This document shows positions 1 through 5,119 of a DNA stretch of 7,001 bases, piece by piece. Both the position numbers and the translations under genes were made by a program. A model generated the notes under the pieces. It was not told the origin of the DNA. It did no database searches and worked only from the letters and a program-made list of their open reading frames with translations. The stretch's first letter is position 1. Each line of letters starts with the position of its first letter. Source of the DNA: Planctomycetota bacterium (lineage in GTDB: Bacteria; Planctomycetota; Phycisphaerae; WQYP01); the NCBI GenBank assembly GCA_021852245.1, contig JAJZNY010000039.1, positions 1-7,001 of the forward strand, given 5' to 3'.

Positions 1-69
1 TGTGTCGTTATCGCCACCGCACTCTTCACCGGTGCATTCGGGCGACAGGATTTCATTGATCGCGACCAT
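1..69 (-). CDS. 5' end of an unidentified protein, runs off left edge
   Basis: Reading leftward from an ATG at 69, 23 codons stay open to the edge and give MVAINEILSPECTGEECGGD followed by N-D-T. The fragment is acidic, with two closely spaced cysteines (Cys12, Cys17), and I recognise no family. Support for the start is a GAGG ribosome binding motif seven bases upstream and a sigma70-like promoter further upstream (102-130). Codon choice is ordinary for the window. The competing reading is rightward frame 1, which is open from base 1 to a TAA at 70-72 and could be the tail of a gene entering from the left; the rightward terminator at 246-286 would fit that. Sequence left of the window would settle it. 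Confidence 0.4.
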   Translation of the reverse strand, partial: MVAINEILSPECTGEECGGDNDT

Positions 70-101
70 TAAACGGCCTCAACAAACAATTGATTTAATG
101 G

Positions 102-130
102 AATATACCCATGGAACCGCCGGGCCGCAA
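102..130 (-). promoter_or_regulatory. Putative sigma70-like promoter for the left-edge gene
   Basis: On the minus strand TTGCGG (125-130) is followed after exactly 17 bases by TATATT (102-107), a five-of-six match to the -10 consensus, in a locally AT-rich stretch. It would start transcription near 95, giving a leader of about 26 bases containing GAGG before the ATG at 69. The -35 box matches only in its TTG, so this remains a prediction. Confidence 0.4.
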
Positions 131-245
131 ATTATGAAACAGCGAGTCACTGCGGTGTCGGAGCACACGTTCCCGCCGTACACGCTTTTTACCCCCTGTC
201 CTGAGCGATCGGTTGCATGTCACGCAATGGCGTCGCGGGACGCGT

Positions 246-286
246 GCGGCGGGGATAAGCTGAAAACCATCCCGCCGCTTTTTTTT
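246..286 (+). terminator. Strong rho-independent terminator (rightward)
   Basis: Arms GCGGCGGG (246-253) and CCCGCCGC (271-278) pair perfectly. Two more A-T pairs (255-256 with 269-270) follow past a single bulged G, and the 3' arm is directly followed by eight T residues (279-286). This is the classic intrinsic terminator layout for rightward transcription. Read leftward, the hairpin has no trailing U run, so it is unlikely to serve the leftward membrane-protein gene. No convincing rightward gene lies upstream inside the window. Confidence 0.65.
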
Positions 287-359
287 AGGTATCAGGGGGG
301 GGATTGCGCGGCCTGAATGTTGGCGATTCACAACATCTGACAGTAGCCCTGCCCGCGAT

Positions 360-381
360 GCCTGCGGCAACACCGACAGGC
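360..381 (-). terminator. Hairpin after the membrane-protein gene, possible weak terminator
   Basis: GCCTGCGG (360-367) pairs with CCG...CAGGC (373-381), with one bulged A at 376 and a five-base loop. It lies 44 bases beyond the stop codon of the leftward membrane-protein gene, where a 3' hairpin is expected. There is no U tract on the leftward transcript, so it could be a transcript-end stabiliser or chance. Confidence 0.3.
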
Positions 382-424
382 GGATCAATATCGGCCTTTG
401 CAAAGAATCGCCGCCATTTGGTGC

Positions 425-1354
425 TCAGGGGACGGCCAGTTTCGCCTTGACTTTGAGAATCGCCGCGAGCTGCGCCCCGTCGACGACCTCCACGTCGCCG
501 TCGACAAGGCATACGGCGTAGGCGCGGTCATAAAAAGGCCTGGAGGTCCAGAAGAGCGGCATCAAGCGCCGATGGCCGTAGCGACTGTGGCTGCGCAGGC
601 TCTCCGGGCGGCGATACTCGAACGGAGTCCGCGAAGCACCCCCACTCGCTCCCAGGCGCCCCGGCCGCGGTACGAGGTCGGACCATCTGCAGATGTGTGC
701 CGCGACGAGTGCGTCTAAATCCGCCGGTGGTCGGCCGCTGTTCCTGTGGGCGTAGTCTTCGATGAATCGGTAGACCCTGTTCATCTGAGCCGTGATGTGA
801 ATGCTTCGGTAAAGCTCCGGCCGCCCGATCTCCCACGCCCGCCCGGGACCGAGTAACAATCCGGAAATGACAGCGAGCAGCACCCAGACGAGGAGGGCCC
901 ATTTGATGGCCCCCTCAAGCCAGCGCTTGGCGCCACTCGGCGATTCCGGACCCCGTCGAGACTGGTAGCGGGCCCAGATTGCCAGAACGGCCAAACCCAT
1001 GAGGAGGCCAATCTCAACGACGGCCCCACCCCAAGCCATCTGCAGCAGGAGAATCAGCCCCAACCACGCTGCAAGAGACGTGGACGCTATCAGCGCGGGT
1101 TTTTTCCCCACGACCCACATCCCTGCAACAGTATTCAGCACGACCATCGACGCGAAGATTATGGAGAGCGCCAGATCGGCGCCGCTCCTCGTGGAAACCA
1201 TTTCCAGCACACGGCGGAAATGCCCGGCTGCAGTCACGAACGCCTCTACGGCGAGGAGCCCCAAGCACAGGGTCAAAGCCGTAATTCGCAGCGCCAAGCC
1301 CATGTGGCTTTCGCGCGTCGACGGCACACCGGAAGTTGATGAGGCGCTTTTCAT
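425..1354 (-). CDS. Five-helix membrane protein with pseudopilin-like soluble C-terminal domain
   Basis: Unnamed 309-residue protein. A basic N-terminus is followed by hydrophobic segments at about 19-42, 60-82, 86-105, 108-128 and 150-169, predicted to span the inner membrane. Residues 180-309 are soluble: a helical stretch with YRFIEDYAHR (195-204), then GRPPADLDALV (207-217), which recalls the 'hG.PP.dLdaL' segment of planctomycete type II secretion G-like proteins. Near the end CLVDGDVEVVDGAQLAAIL (282-300) resembles the closing 'DG.VE.v' strand of such pseudopilin domains. The start at 1354 is backed by GGAGG nine bases upstream; an internal Met at residue 18 is less likely. It lies 62 bases after the RHS-tail gene on the same strand, so co-transcription is likely. 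That position would suit an immunity or anchoring partner, but this is inference. The family assignment is by motif resemblance only. Confidence 0.75.
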   Translation of the reverse strand: MKSASSTSGVPSTRESHMGLALRITALTLCLGLLAVEAFVTAAGHFRRVLEMVSTRSGADLALSIIFASMVVLNTVAGMWVVGKKPALIASTSLAAWLGLILLLQMAWGGAVVEIGLLMGLAVLAIWARYQSRRGPESPSGAKRWLEGAIKWALLVWVLLAVISGLLLGPGRAWEIGRPELYRSIHITAQMNRVYRFIEDYAHRNSGRPPADLDALVAAHICRWSDLVPRPGRLGASGGASRTPFEYRRPESLRSHSRYGHRRLMPLFWTSRPFYDRAYAVCLVDGDVEVVDGAQLAAILKVKAKLAVP

Positions 1355-1416
1355 TGGTCATATCCTCCCCATCGCGAGGCTGGCCGAGGCGAGGTGGCCA
1401 GCCCGCGCCAGCCACC

Positions 1417-2319
1417 TTATTGCGATCCGTGAATCCTCACCAGCCCAGCGTTGTTAAAATACTGGTAGATCCCAAGGTACCCGGCCCAGCCGGCATACCA
1501 ACCGGCCTTGGAGACGTTGCCCGACCAAACATCCACGACCGAATCGGTGGACCCTGCGGCCCTGTACGGGGACGCCGAGCGGCAGGCGTAGATTTTCAGC
1601 TCGCCAAGGCCGGAAGTGGAGTGTACCCCGGGCAGCAGTAGGTTGCCGAATTCCGAATTGAACACGAGTGCGCCGCGATCCGTGTCGTCGGTGTGGCTGA
1701 GAATGCCTATGGCGTATGTGTCGGGCGATTTGAAAGCCCCCATTAGCCCGACGGAGTTGCCCTGGTAGCCGGGGCCGGTGTTGTGCACATCCAAGCCATC
1801 TCCCCGCCACTTCACCGCCCACGCATCGCCGACGCCATCCAAGGTGAGGCCCAGTAATGCTCCCTGCGCAAAGGCCCGGCCCCAATTGCTGGTAGCAGAA
1901 ATGTTGTCAAAGATCCATGCCGTATTTGGGATCGTGAATTTCTCGTCGCACTTCAACGGCGAGGTGTCGGTGGCTGGGAGCTTAGACCCACCGACCGGCC
2001 TCAGCCACTTTTTATATTGGCTGGCGTCAAGGAGGATAAGGTTTCCGTGGTTGTCCTTGGTTGCGAGCAACGACGCGACCGTATCCCCCTTCTGGCCCGA
2101 AACCGTTGCGCGGGCCTTGCCGTCCCGCGTGATCGTCCATTTTGTCCCCTCCGCATCCACATTCCCCACCGGCGAGGAGCTGACGAACTGACACGTATTG
2201 GCCGCGTTAATAAATTGGGCCGGGTCCTGCCCCGTCCCCTGATACAGGTTATGCGCCAATGGCTGCGTGCGGCGGCTCGCCTCCGGGGTGGGCATTGATT
2301 TTTCATCGATGGCGACCAT
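1417..2319 (-). CDS. Orphan RHS-protein C-terminal tip with LysM-like segment and putative caspase-like domain
   Basis: 300-residue protein from the ATG at 2319; a TTG at 2337, just after an in-frame TAG, would add six residues. Residues 25-59 match the end of an RHS-repeat core: DPAQFIN, then N-T-C-Q-F-V and SSSPVGNVDAEGT, like the 'DPaqyinG.N.YqFv.ssPv..vDp.G' signature that precedes the variable toxin or effector tip. Residues 61-110 (WTITRDGKARATV, GDT at 78-80, YKKWLRPVG) look LysM-like. The remainder has FTIPNT (128-133), then a strand with AIGILSH (His209) and a strand with LKIYACRSA (Cys246). The strand-His...strand-Cys order is that of caspase-fold peptidases (CHAT, C11, C14); the usual Gly after His is absent. 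The long YD-repeat region is missing, so this is a truncated RHS gene or a detached cassette. There is no signal peptide and no good Shine-Dalgarno. The peptidase assignment is inference; the RHS signature is more secure. Confidence 0.7.
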   Translation of the reverse strand: MVAIDEKSMPTPEASRRTQPLAHNLYQGTGQDPAQFINAANTCQFVSSSPVGNVDAEGTKWTITRDGKARATVSGQKGDTVASLLATKDNHGNLILLDASQYKKWLRPVGGSKLPATDTSPLKCDEKFTIPNTAWIFDNISATSNWGRAFAQGALLGLTLDGVGDAWAVKWRGDGLDVHNTGPGYQGNSVGLMGAFKSPDTYAIGILSHTDDTDRGALVFNSEFGNLLLPGVHSTSGLGELKIYACRSASPYRAAGSTDSVVDVWSGNVSKAGWYAGWAGYLGIYQYFNNAGLVRIHGSQ

Positions 2320-2349
2320 AGGAGCCCCATATTTCAATATCTATGGGGA

Positions 2350-2378
2350 ACGATAACGCGCGGGGCAGGCGTAATCAA
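2350..2378 (-). promoter_or_regulatory. Weak candidate promoter for the RHS-tail gene
   Basis: On the minus strand TTGATT (2373-2378) and TATCGT (2350-2355) are spaced by exactly 17 bases, each matching four of six consensus positions. Transcription would start near 2343, about 24 bases before the ATG at 2319. If the RHS fragment is a relic its promoter need not exist, and matches of this quality arise by chance. Confidence 0.25.
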
Positions 2379-2430
2379 ACGATGGACGTGGCGCCCGCCC
2401 CTCAATTTCCTGATACCCTTTCCAGCGTTA

Positions 2431-2448
2431 CCGCCGGCAAGCCGGCGG
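2431..2448. repeat. Perfect GC-rich palindrome, REP-like
   Basis: CCGCCGGC and GCCGGCGG form a perfect eight-base inverted repeat around an AA spacer. Short GC-rich palindromes of this style are typical of dispersed intergenic REP-like elements. A second palindrome of the same design lies 79 bases to the right. Copy number elsewhere in the genome cannot be judged from one window. Confidence 0.45.
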
Positions 2449-2475
2449 CTATATGGCGGCGCAGTCGCCCGTCCT

Positions 2476-2505
2476 CTGCGTCCCCCTGCGCCCCCTGCGG
2501 TGAAA
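2476..2505. repeat. CTGCG triplet motif, dispersed-repeat-like
   Basis: CTGCG occurs at 2476-2480, 2486-2490 and 2495-2499, separated by C/T-rich spacers and followed by GTGAAAAT. From memory, near-identical 'ctctgcg..ctgcg..ctgcggtga' strings recur between genes in many environmental bacterial genomes; this recollection is not verified. No function is known to me. Confidence 0.35.
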
Positions 2506-2527
2506 ATGGTTTCTCCCACGATGGCCA

Positions 2528-2547
2528 CCGGCGGATAAATCCACCGG
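2528..2547. repeat. Imperfect palindrome with AA spacer
   Basis: CCGGCGGAT (2528-2536) and ATCCACCGG (2539-2547) pair with a single mismatch around AA. It shares the CCGGCGG core and AA spacer with the palindrome at 2431-2448, and CCACCGGC is directly repeated at 2525-2532 and 2541-2548. Probably the same class of intergenic element. Confidence 0.35.
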
Positions 2548-2651
2548 CTAACATTTGCCGTGGTCGTGATGCACCTGATCTGGCGGCAGACCCGATGTGC
2601 CGGCGGTTTCCAACTTCACCCGCGTAACTTTCTCCTGCACGCTGCTGATGC

Positions 2652-2678
2652 TTGCAATATCGGCGGGAGCCGTATAAT
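2652..2678 (+). promoter_or_regulatory. Promoter of the transaldolase gene
   Basis: A perfect TATAAT at 2673-2678 is preceded by TTGCAA (2652-2657) with a short 15-base spacer. Transcription would begin near 2685, giving a leader of about 50 bases before the transaldolase start. The perfect -10 box in GC-rich surroundings is the main evidence. Confidence 0.55.
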
Positions 2679-2733
2679 CCAGAGTGCGGTGCAAAGGGCC
2701 CCGCGGAAGCTGGCTTCTGAAAGGAGACCGATG

Positions 2734-3390
2734 ATGAAAATATTTATTGATACCGGCAGTCTTGAGGAGATCAAGAAGGCCAATGATCTGGGGGTACTTG
2801 ATGGCGTGACGACCAATCCCTCGCTGATCGCCAAGGAAAAGGGTGTGGATTTTCACACCCGCATCCGCGAGATATGCCAGGTGGTCAAAGGGCCGGTGAG
2901 TGCGGAAGTGGTCAGCACCGACGCGCCCGGCATGCTCAAGGAAGCGGAGGAATTGATCAAGATTGCGCCGAATGTCACCATTAAACTTCCCACCATCGCG
3001 GAAGGCGTCAAGGCGTGCAAAATTCTCTCCGAACGGGGCGTGAAGGTGAACATGACGCTGATCTTTCAGCCGCTGCAGGCCCTGCTGGTGGCCAAGGCGG
3101 GGGCGACTTTTTGCTCGCCGTTCCTCGGGCGTCTGGATGATATCGGTCAGGACGGAATGAATCTGATCCGCGAAATCCGCACGATTTACAACAACTACGG
3201 CTTCAAGACGCAGATTCTGGCGGCCAGCATCCGCAGTCCACTGCATCTGGTGCAGGCGGCGATGATTGGTTCGGATGTGGCGACCGTGCCGTACAAGGTG
3301 CTTGAAGAAGTTCTGCGTCATCCGCTCACCGATACGGGACTCAAGAAATTCCTGGAAGATTGGGAAAAATCGCATGCCTCCAAGGCGTGA
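2734..3390 (+). CDS. tal: Transaldolase, short TalC/FSA-type
   Basis: 218-residue cytosolic enzyme of the small class I aldolase family, expected to transfer dihydroxyacetone units between sugar phosphates in the non-oxidative pentose phosphate pathway. A single (beta/alpha)8 barrel fits the length. Motifs in order: [10 protein letters not shown] with Asp6, [10 protein letters not shown] (23-32), VSAEV (55-59), TIKLP with Schiff-base Lys84, MTLIF (107-111), [10 protein letters not shown] (128-137) and ILAASIR (161-167). Glu58 and Phe130 stand where fructose-6-phosphate aldolases carry Gln and Tyr, which favours true transaldolase activity over FSA. AAGGAG at 2721-2726 is seven bases from the ATG at 2734; the adjacent ATG at 2731 is only four bases away and less likely. 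The methyltransferase gene follows 43 bases downstream on the same strand, probably in one operon. Confidence 0.95.
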   Translation: MKIFIDTGSLEEIKKANDLGVLDGVTTNPSLIAKEKGVDFHTRIREICQVVKGPVSAEVVSTDAPGMLKEAEELIKIAPNVTIKLPTIAEGVKACKILSERGVKVNMTLIFQPLQALLVAKAGATFCSPFLGRLDDIGQDGMNLIREIRTIYNNYGFKTQILAASIRSPLHLVQAAMIGSDVATVPYKVLEEVLRHPLTDTGLKKFLEDWEKSHASKA

Positions 3391-3433
3391 ACCGACGAGG
3401 CGAATATCGGGTGCCGGGCCCGGGCGGCGGGCG

Positions 3434-4720
3434 ATGGATCACGCGGTCGGCGGAGAGCCGGCGGCGGATGGCGCACGTGAACCGGCCGGGCGAATCAAAC
3501 CGATCGCCAATCCGCAGGCTCCGTGGGTGCAGCTTCGCAATCTGCAGTTCGGCGTTCAATTATTCCGCAAGATGATCGGCCGCACATCCCCGGATGCCCG
3601 CGATGGTGATCTGGTAACGGTATACGATCGGGATGCGGTGCTCTTTGGCACCGGGATGTTGAACCGTGCCTCACCTGTCGCCCTGCGGATGCTCACCTTC
3701 GGGGCGGAAAAACTGGAAGAGGATTTCATTGCGGCACGGATACGTGCGGCTTCGGAATTGCGACGCGGCCTGCGGATCATGGCGCACAGCGACGCCTACC
3801 GGCTCGTCAATGCCGAAGGAGACCGCCTGCCGGGGCTTATCGTGGACTGCTTCGGCAGCGTGGCGGTGGTGCAGATTCATTCGCTGGGGATGTTCCGGCG
3901 GCGGGACGAGATCGTGGCGGCGGTGAAGGAGGTCAGCGGGGCGGCGCGGGTGATTCTCTGCGCCGATGAGGTGCATCAGCGGGCGGAGGCGTTTGTGCTG
4001 CCGGCCCGCCGGGATGCGGCCGAAGGGGAAACGACCGTCATCCACGAAAATAACATTAAATTCCACATTGATCTGCAGCAGGGGCACAAGACCGGGTTTT
4101 TCTGTGATCAGCGGGAAAACCGCCGTCTTTTATGGCAGCAGTGTGCGGGCCGGACGGTATTGGATGTATGCTGTTACACCGGCGGGTTTGCCATCGGAGC
4201 GGCCAAGGGAGGGGCGGAAAGCGTGGTTGGCGTGGATCTGGATGAAAAGGCGATCGCCGTCGCACGCCGCAATGCTCAGCTCAACAACATCAGCACGCGC
4301 ACGCTTCAATGGGTCCACGCCGACGGGTTCGCGTATCTGCGGCAGATGAAGTCCAACGGTCGGCAATATGATGTGGTGGTGCTGGATCCGCCGAAACTGA
4401 TTGCCGACCGGGAGGATTTTGACGACGGTCGCAAGGCGTATTTTGATCTCAATAAACTGGGCATGTCGGTGGTGAAGCCGGGGGGGCTTCTGCTGACCTG
4501 TTCATGCAGCGGTCTGCTGAGCCAGGCGGATTTTCTGGATATGCTTCGGGGTGCGGCGCGCAGCAGCGGACGGCGGCTGCAGATATGGCGGTTATCGGGT
4601 GCGGATGGGGATCATCCGGTGATGACGGAGTTTCCGCAGGGGTGGTATCTGAAATGCGCTTGGTGCCGGGTGCTGGGAGGTGCACCGGGGGCGGCGAACG
4701 GTTCGGACCAGCCCGGCTGA
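3434..4720 (+). CDS. Class I SAM-dependent rRNA (cytosine-C5) methyltransferase, RlmI-like
   Basis: 428-residue cytosolic methyltransferase of the RlmI/RlmK-like group (COG1092), likely modifying a 23S rRNA cytosine. PUA-like N-terminal part: PWVQLRNLQF (30-39), GDLVTVYDRD (58-67). Middle domain: SDAYRLVNAEGDRLPGLIVD (119-138) and KTGFFCDQRENR (219-230). Rossmann domain: VLDVCCYTGGFA (242-253, SAM binding), VVGVDLDEKA (264-273), VVVLDPPKL (314-322, motif IV) and LLTCSCSGLL (353-362), whose Cys358 is the conserved C5-methyltransferase cysteine. The start is uncertain. ATG 3434 has no clear Shine-Dalgarno. ATG 3374 would overlap the transaldolase by 17 bases and add 20 residues rich in rare codons (AGG, AGG, CGA, ATA), so I prefer 3434. 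The first 28 residues are low-complexity and the PUA part departs from the usual 'GHPWVF' opening. Confidence 0.9.
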   Translation: MDHAVGGEPAADGAREPAGRIKPIANPQAPWVQLRNLQFGVQLFRKMIGRTSPDARDGDLVTVYDRDAVLFGTGMLNRASPVALRMLTFGAEKLEEDFIAARIRAASELRRGLRIMAHSDAYRLVNAEGDRLPGLIVDCFGSVAVVQIHSLGMFRRRDEIVAAVKEVSGAARVILCADEVHQRAEAFVLPARRDAAEGETTVIHENNIKFHIDLQQGHKTGFFCDQRENRRLLWQQCAGRTVLDVCCYTGGFAIGAAKGGAESVVGVDLDEKAIAVARRNAQLNNISTRTLQWVHADGFAYLRQMKSNGRQYDVVVLDPPKLIADREDFDDGRKAYFDLNKLGMSVVKPGGLLLTCSCSGLLSQADFLDMLRGAARSSGRRLQIWRLSGADGDHPVMTEFPQGWYLKCAWCRVLGGAPGAANGSDQPG

Positions 4721-4726
4721 TGCGAG

Positions 4727-4755
4727 CGTAAGCACATATGGAAAATATGCTTACG
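4727..4755 (+). terminator. Hairpin just after the methyltransferase gene, probable terminator
   Basis: CGTAAGCA (4727-4734) and TGCTTACG (4748-4755) form a perfect eight-base stem that starts six bases after the stop codon; three more A-T pairs can form past a two-base bulge, leaving a GGAAA loop. No T run follows, so it may act as a factor-assisted terminator or transcript stabiliser rather than a classic intrinsic terminator. Confidence 0.35.
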
Positions 4756-4809
4756 ATCACGAACGCGTGCAAATTTGGGGCGGCATGCAAAAAAATGAAA
4801 AGATTTTTC

Positions 4810-4838
4810 TTCTCATATTTGGGTATCATCTTTATAAT
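4810..4838 (+). promoter_or_regulatory. Sigma70-like promoter with perfect -10 box
   Basis: TTCTCA (4810-4815, four of six matches) and a perfect TATAAT (4833-4838) are separated by the ideal 17 bases, within the most AT-rich stretch of this gap. The predicted start near 4845 lies about 275 bases before the DUF2617 start codon, which implies either a long leader or an unrecognised small RNA. Confidence 0.45.
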
Positions 4839-5057
4839 TTGATGCGGCTGGCTGATGACCGGGCTTGGCGGCTGGCCGATTGATGTGTTGTAAAGCCCTG
4901 TTTGATTTGATGTTGCGCGCAGTCTGGCGGAAGACCGGCGCGATGACGCTATCGGCCGTAGACAAACGTAGACGGACGATGGCTCGCCACTCCGGTTGGA
5001 GCGTGCAGGTTATCGGGTGACGGAATCAGAGCCGGCGGCGTAAGCCGGATGTGCGGC

Positions 5058-5070
5058 ATTTATCATAAAT
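5058..5070. promoter_or_regulatory. AT-rich palindrome, operator-like
   Basis: ATTTAT and ATAAAT form a perfect inverted repeat around a single C, about 50 bases before the DUF2617 start. It stands out in GC-rich sequence and includes TATCAT (5061-5066), a five-of-six -10 match but without a credible -35 box. It could be a protein binding site, a second promoter element or chance. Confidence 0.3.
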
Positions 5071-5093
5071 AGAGCCCCGGGGAATACGGGTCT

Positions 5094-5109
5094 CTCCTTA
5101 TTTCGGAGG
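5094..5109 (+). promoter_or_regulatory. Shine-Dalgarno of the DUF2617 gene, with a pairing CTCC
   Basis: GGAGG at 5105-5109 is ten bases upstream of the ATG at 5120 and decides this start; the in-frame TTG at 5111 is only one base away and is excluded. CTCC at 5094-5097 can pair with GGAG at 5105-5108 over a seven-base loop, so access to the ribosome binding site might be modulated. The stem is short and the regulatory reading is speculative. Confidence 0.5.
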
Positions 5110-5119
5110 TTTGTACGCT

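Larger units (their letters stand above)
70..424. other. Intergenic region, 355 bases, no convincing gene
   Basis: This stretch separates the left-edge gene from the end of the membrane-protein gene. It holds a minus-strand promoter (102-130), a rightward intrinsic terminator (246-286), an eight-base G run (295-302) and small hairpins at 317-336 and 360-381. Open frames across it give low-complexity Arg/Pro-rich translations without recognisable motifs and run through the terminator hairpin, so I call none of them coding. Confidence 0.6.
2338..2733. other. Divergent intergenic region, 396 bases, palindromes and promoters
   Basis: Lies between the leftward RHS-tail gene and the rightward transaldolase. 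It contains two GC-rich palindromes (2431-2448, 2528-2547), a thrice-repeated CTGCG motif (2476-2499), a weak leftward promoter and a good rightward promoter (2652-2678). Upstream of the RHS tail I found no further RHS-like sequence in any frame, so the missing N-terminal part is not simply displaced by a frameshift here. Confidence 0.6.
4721..5119. other. Intergenic region, 399 bases, promoter and long leader of the DUF2617 gene
   Basis: No convincing gene. It holds the hairpin after the methyltransferase (4727-4755), an AT-rich block with a promoter (4810-4838), and then about 275 bases of predicted leader. The leader carries a hairpin at 4916-4942, a direct repeat CGTAGAC (4957-4963 and 4967-4973), small stems at 4990-5001 and 5032-5048, an AT palindrome (5058-5070) and a CTCC/GGAG pairing across the ribosome binding site. 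I could not match it to a known riboswitch class. Confidence 0.55.

Noticed and set aside
2..316. Rightward 104-codon open frame starting with GTG
   Set aside because: It reads straight through the terminator hairpin and T run at 246-286 and has no recognisable protein character.
398..718. Rightward 106-codon open frame
   Set aside because: Overlaps the 3' end of the membrane-protein gene on the opposite strand; low-complexity Arg/Pro/Ala translation.
999..1457. Rightward 152-codon open frame
   Set aside because: Antisense to the 5' half of the membrane-protein gene and the gap before it; no motif or suitable start signal.
2548..3375. Leftward 275-codon open frame
   Set aside because: Exact shadow of the transaldolase gene, whose motifs are unmistakable; the antisense product is His/Arg-rich with no family features.
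4766..4795. GCGTGC/GCATGC stem next to an A run, as a leftward terminator
   Set aside because: Only six pairs with one G-T wobble, and no leftward gene lies to the right that would need it.
4785..4883. Small rightward frame of 32 residues beginning MQKNEKIFLLIFGYHLYN
   Set aside because: The hydrophobic look comes from the AT-rich promoter block, the predicted promoter lies inside it, and its GGGG is a poor and close ribosome binding site.
4845..5100. Known riboswitch (cobalamin, TPP, SAM, glycine, c-di-GMP) or SRP/RNase P RNA
   Set aside because: None of the conserved core sequences I know for these classes is present on either strand.
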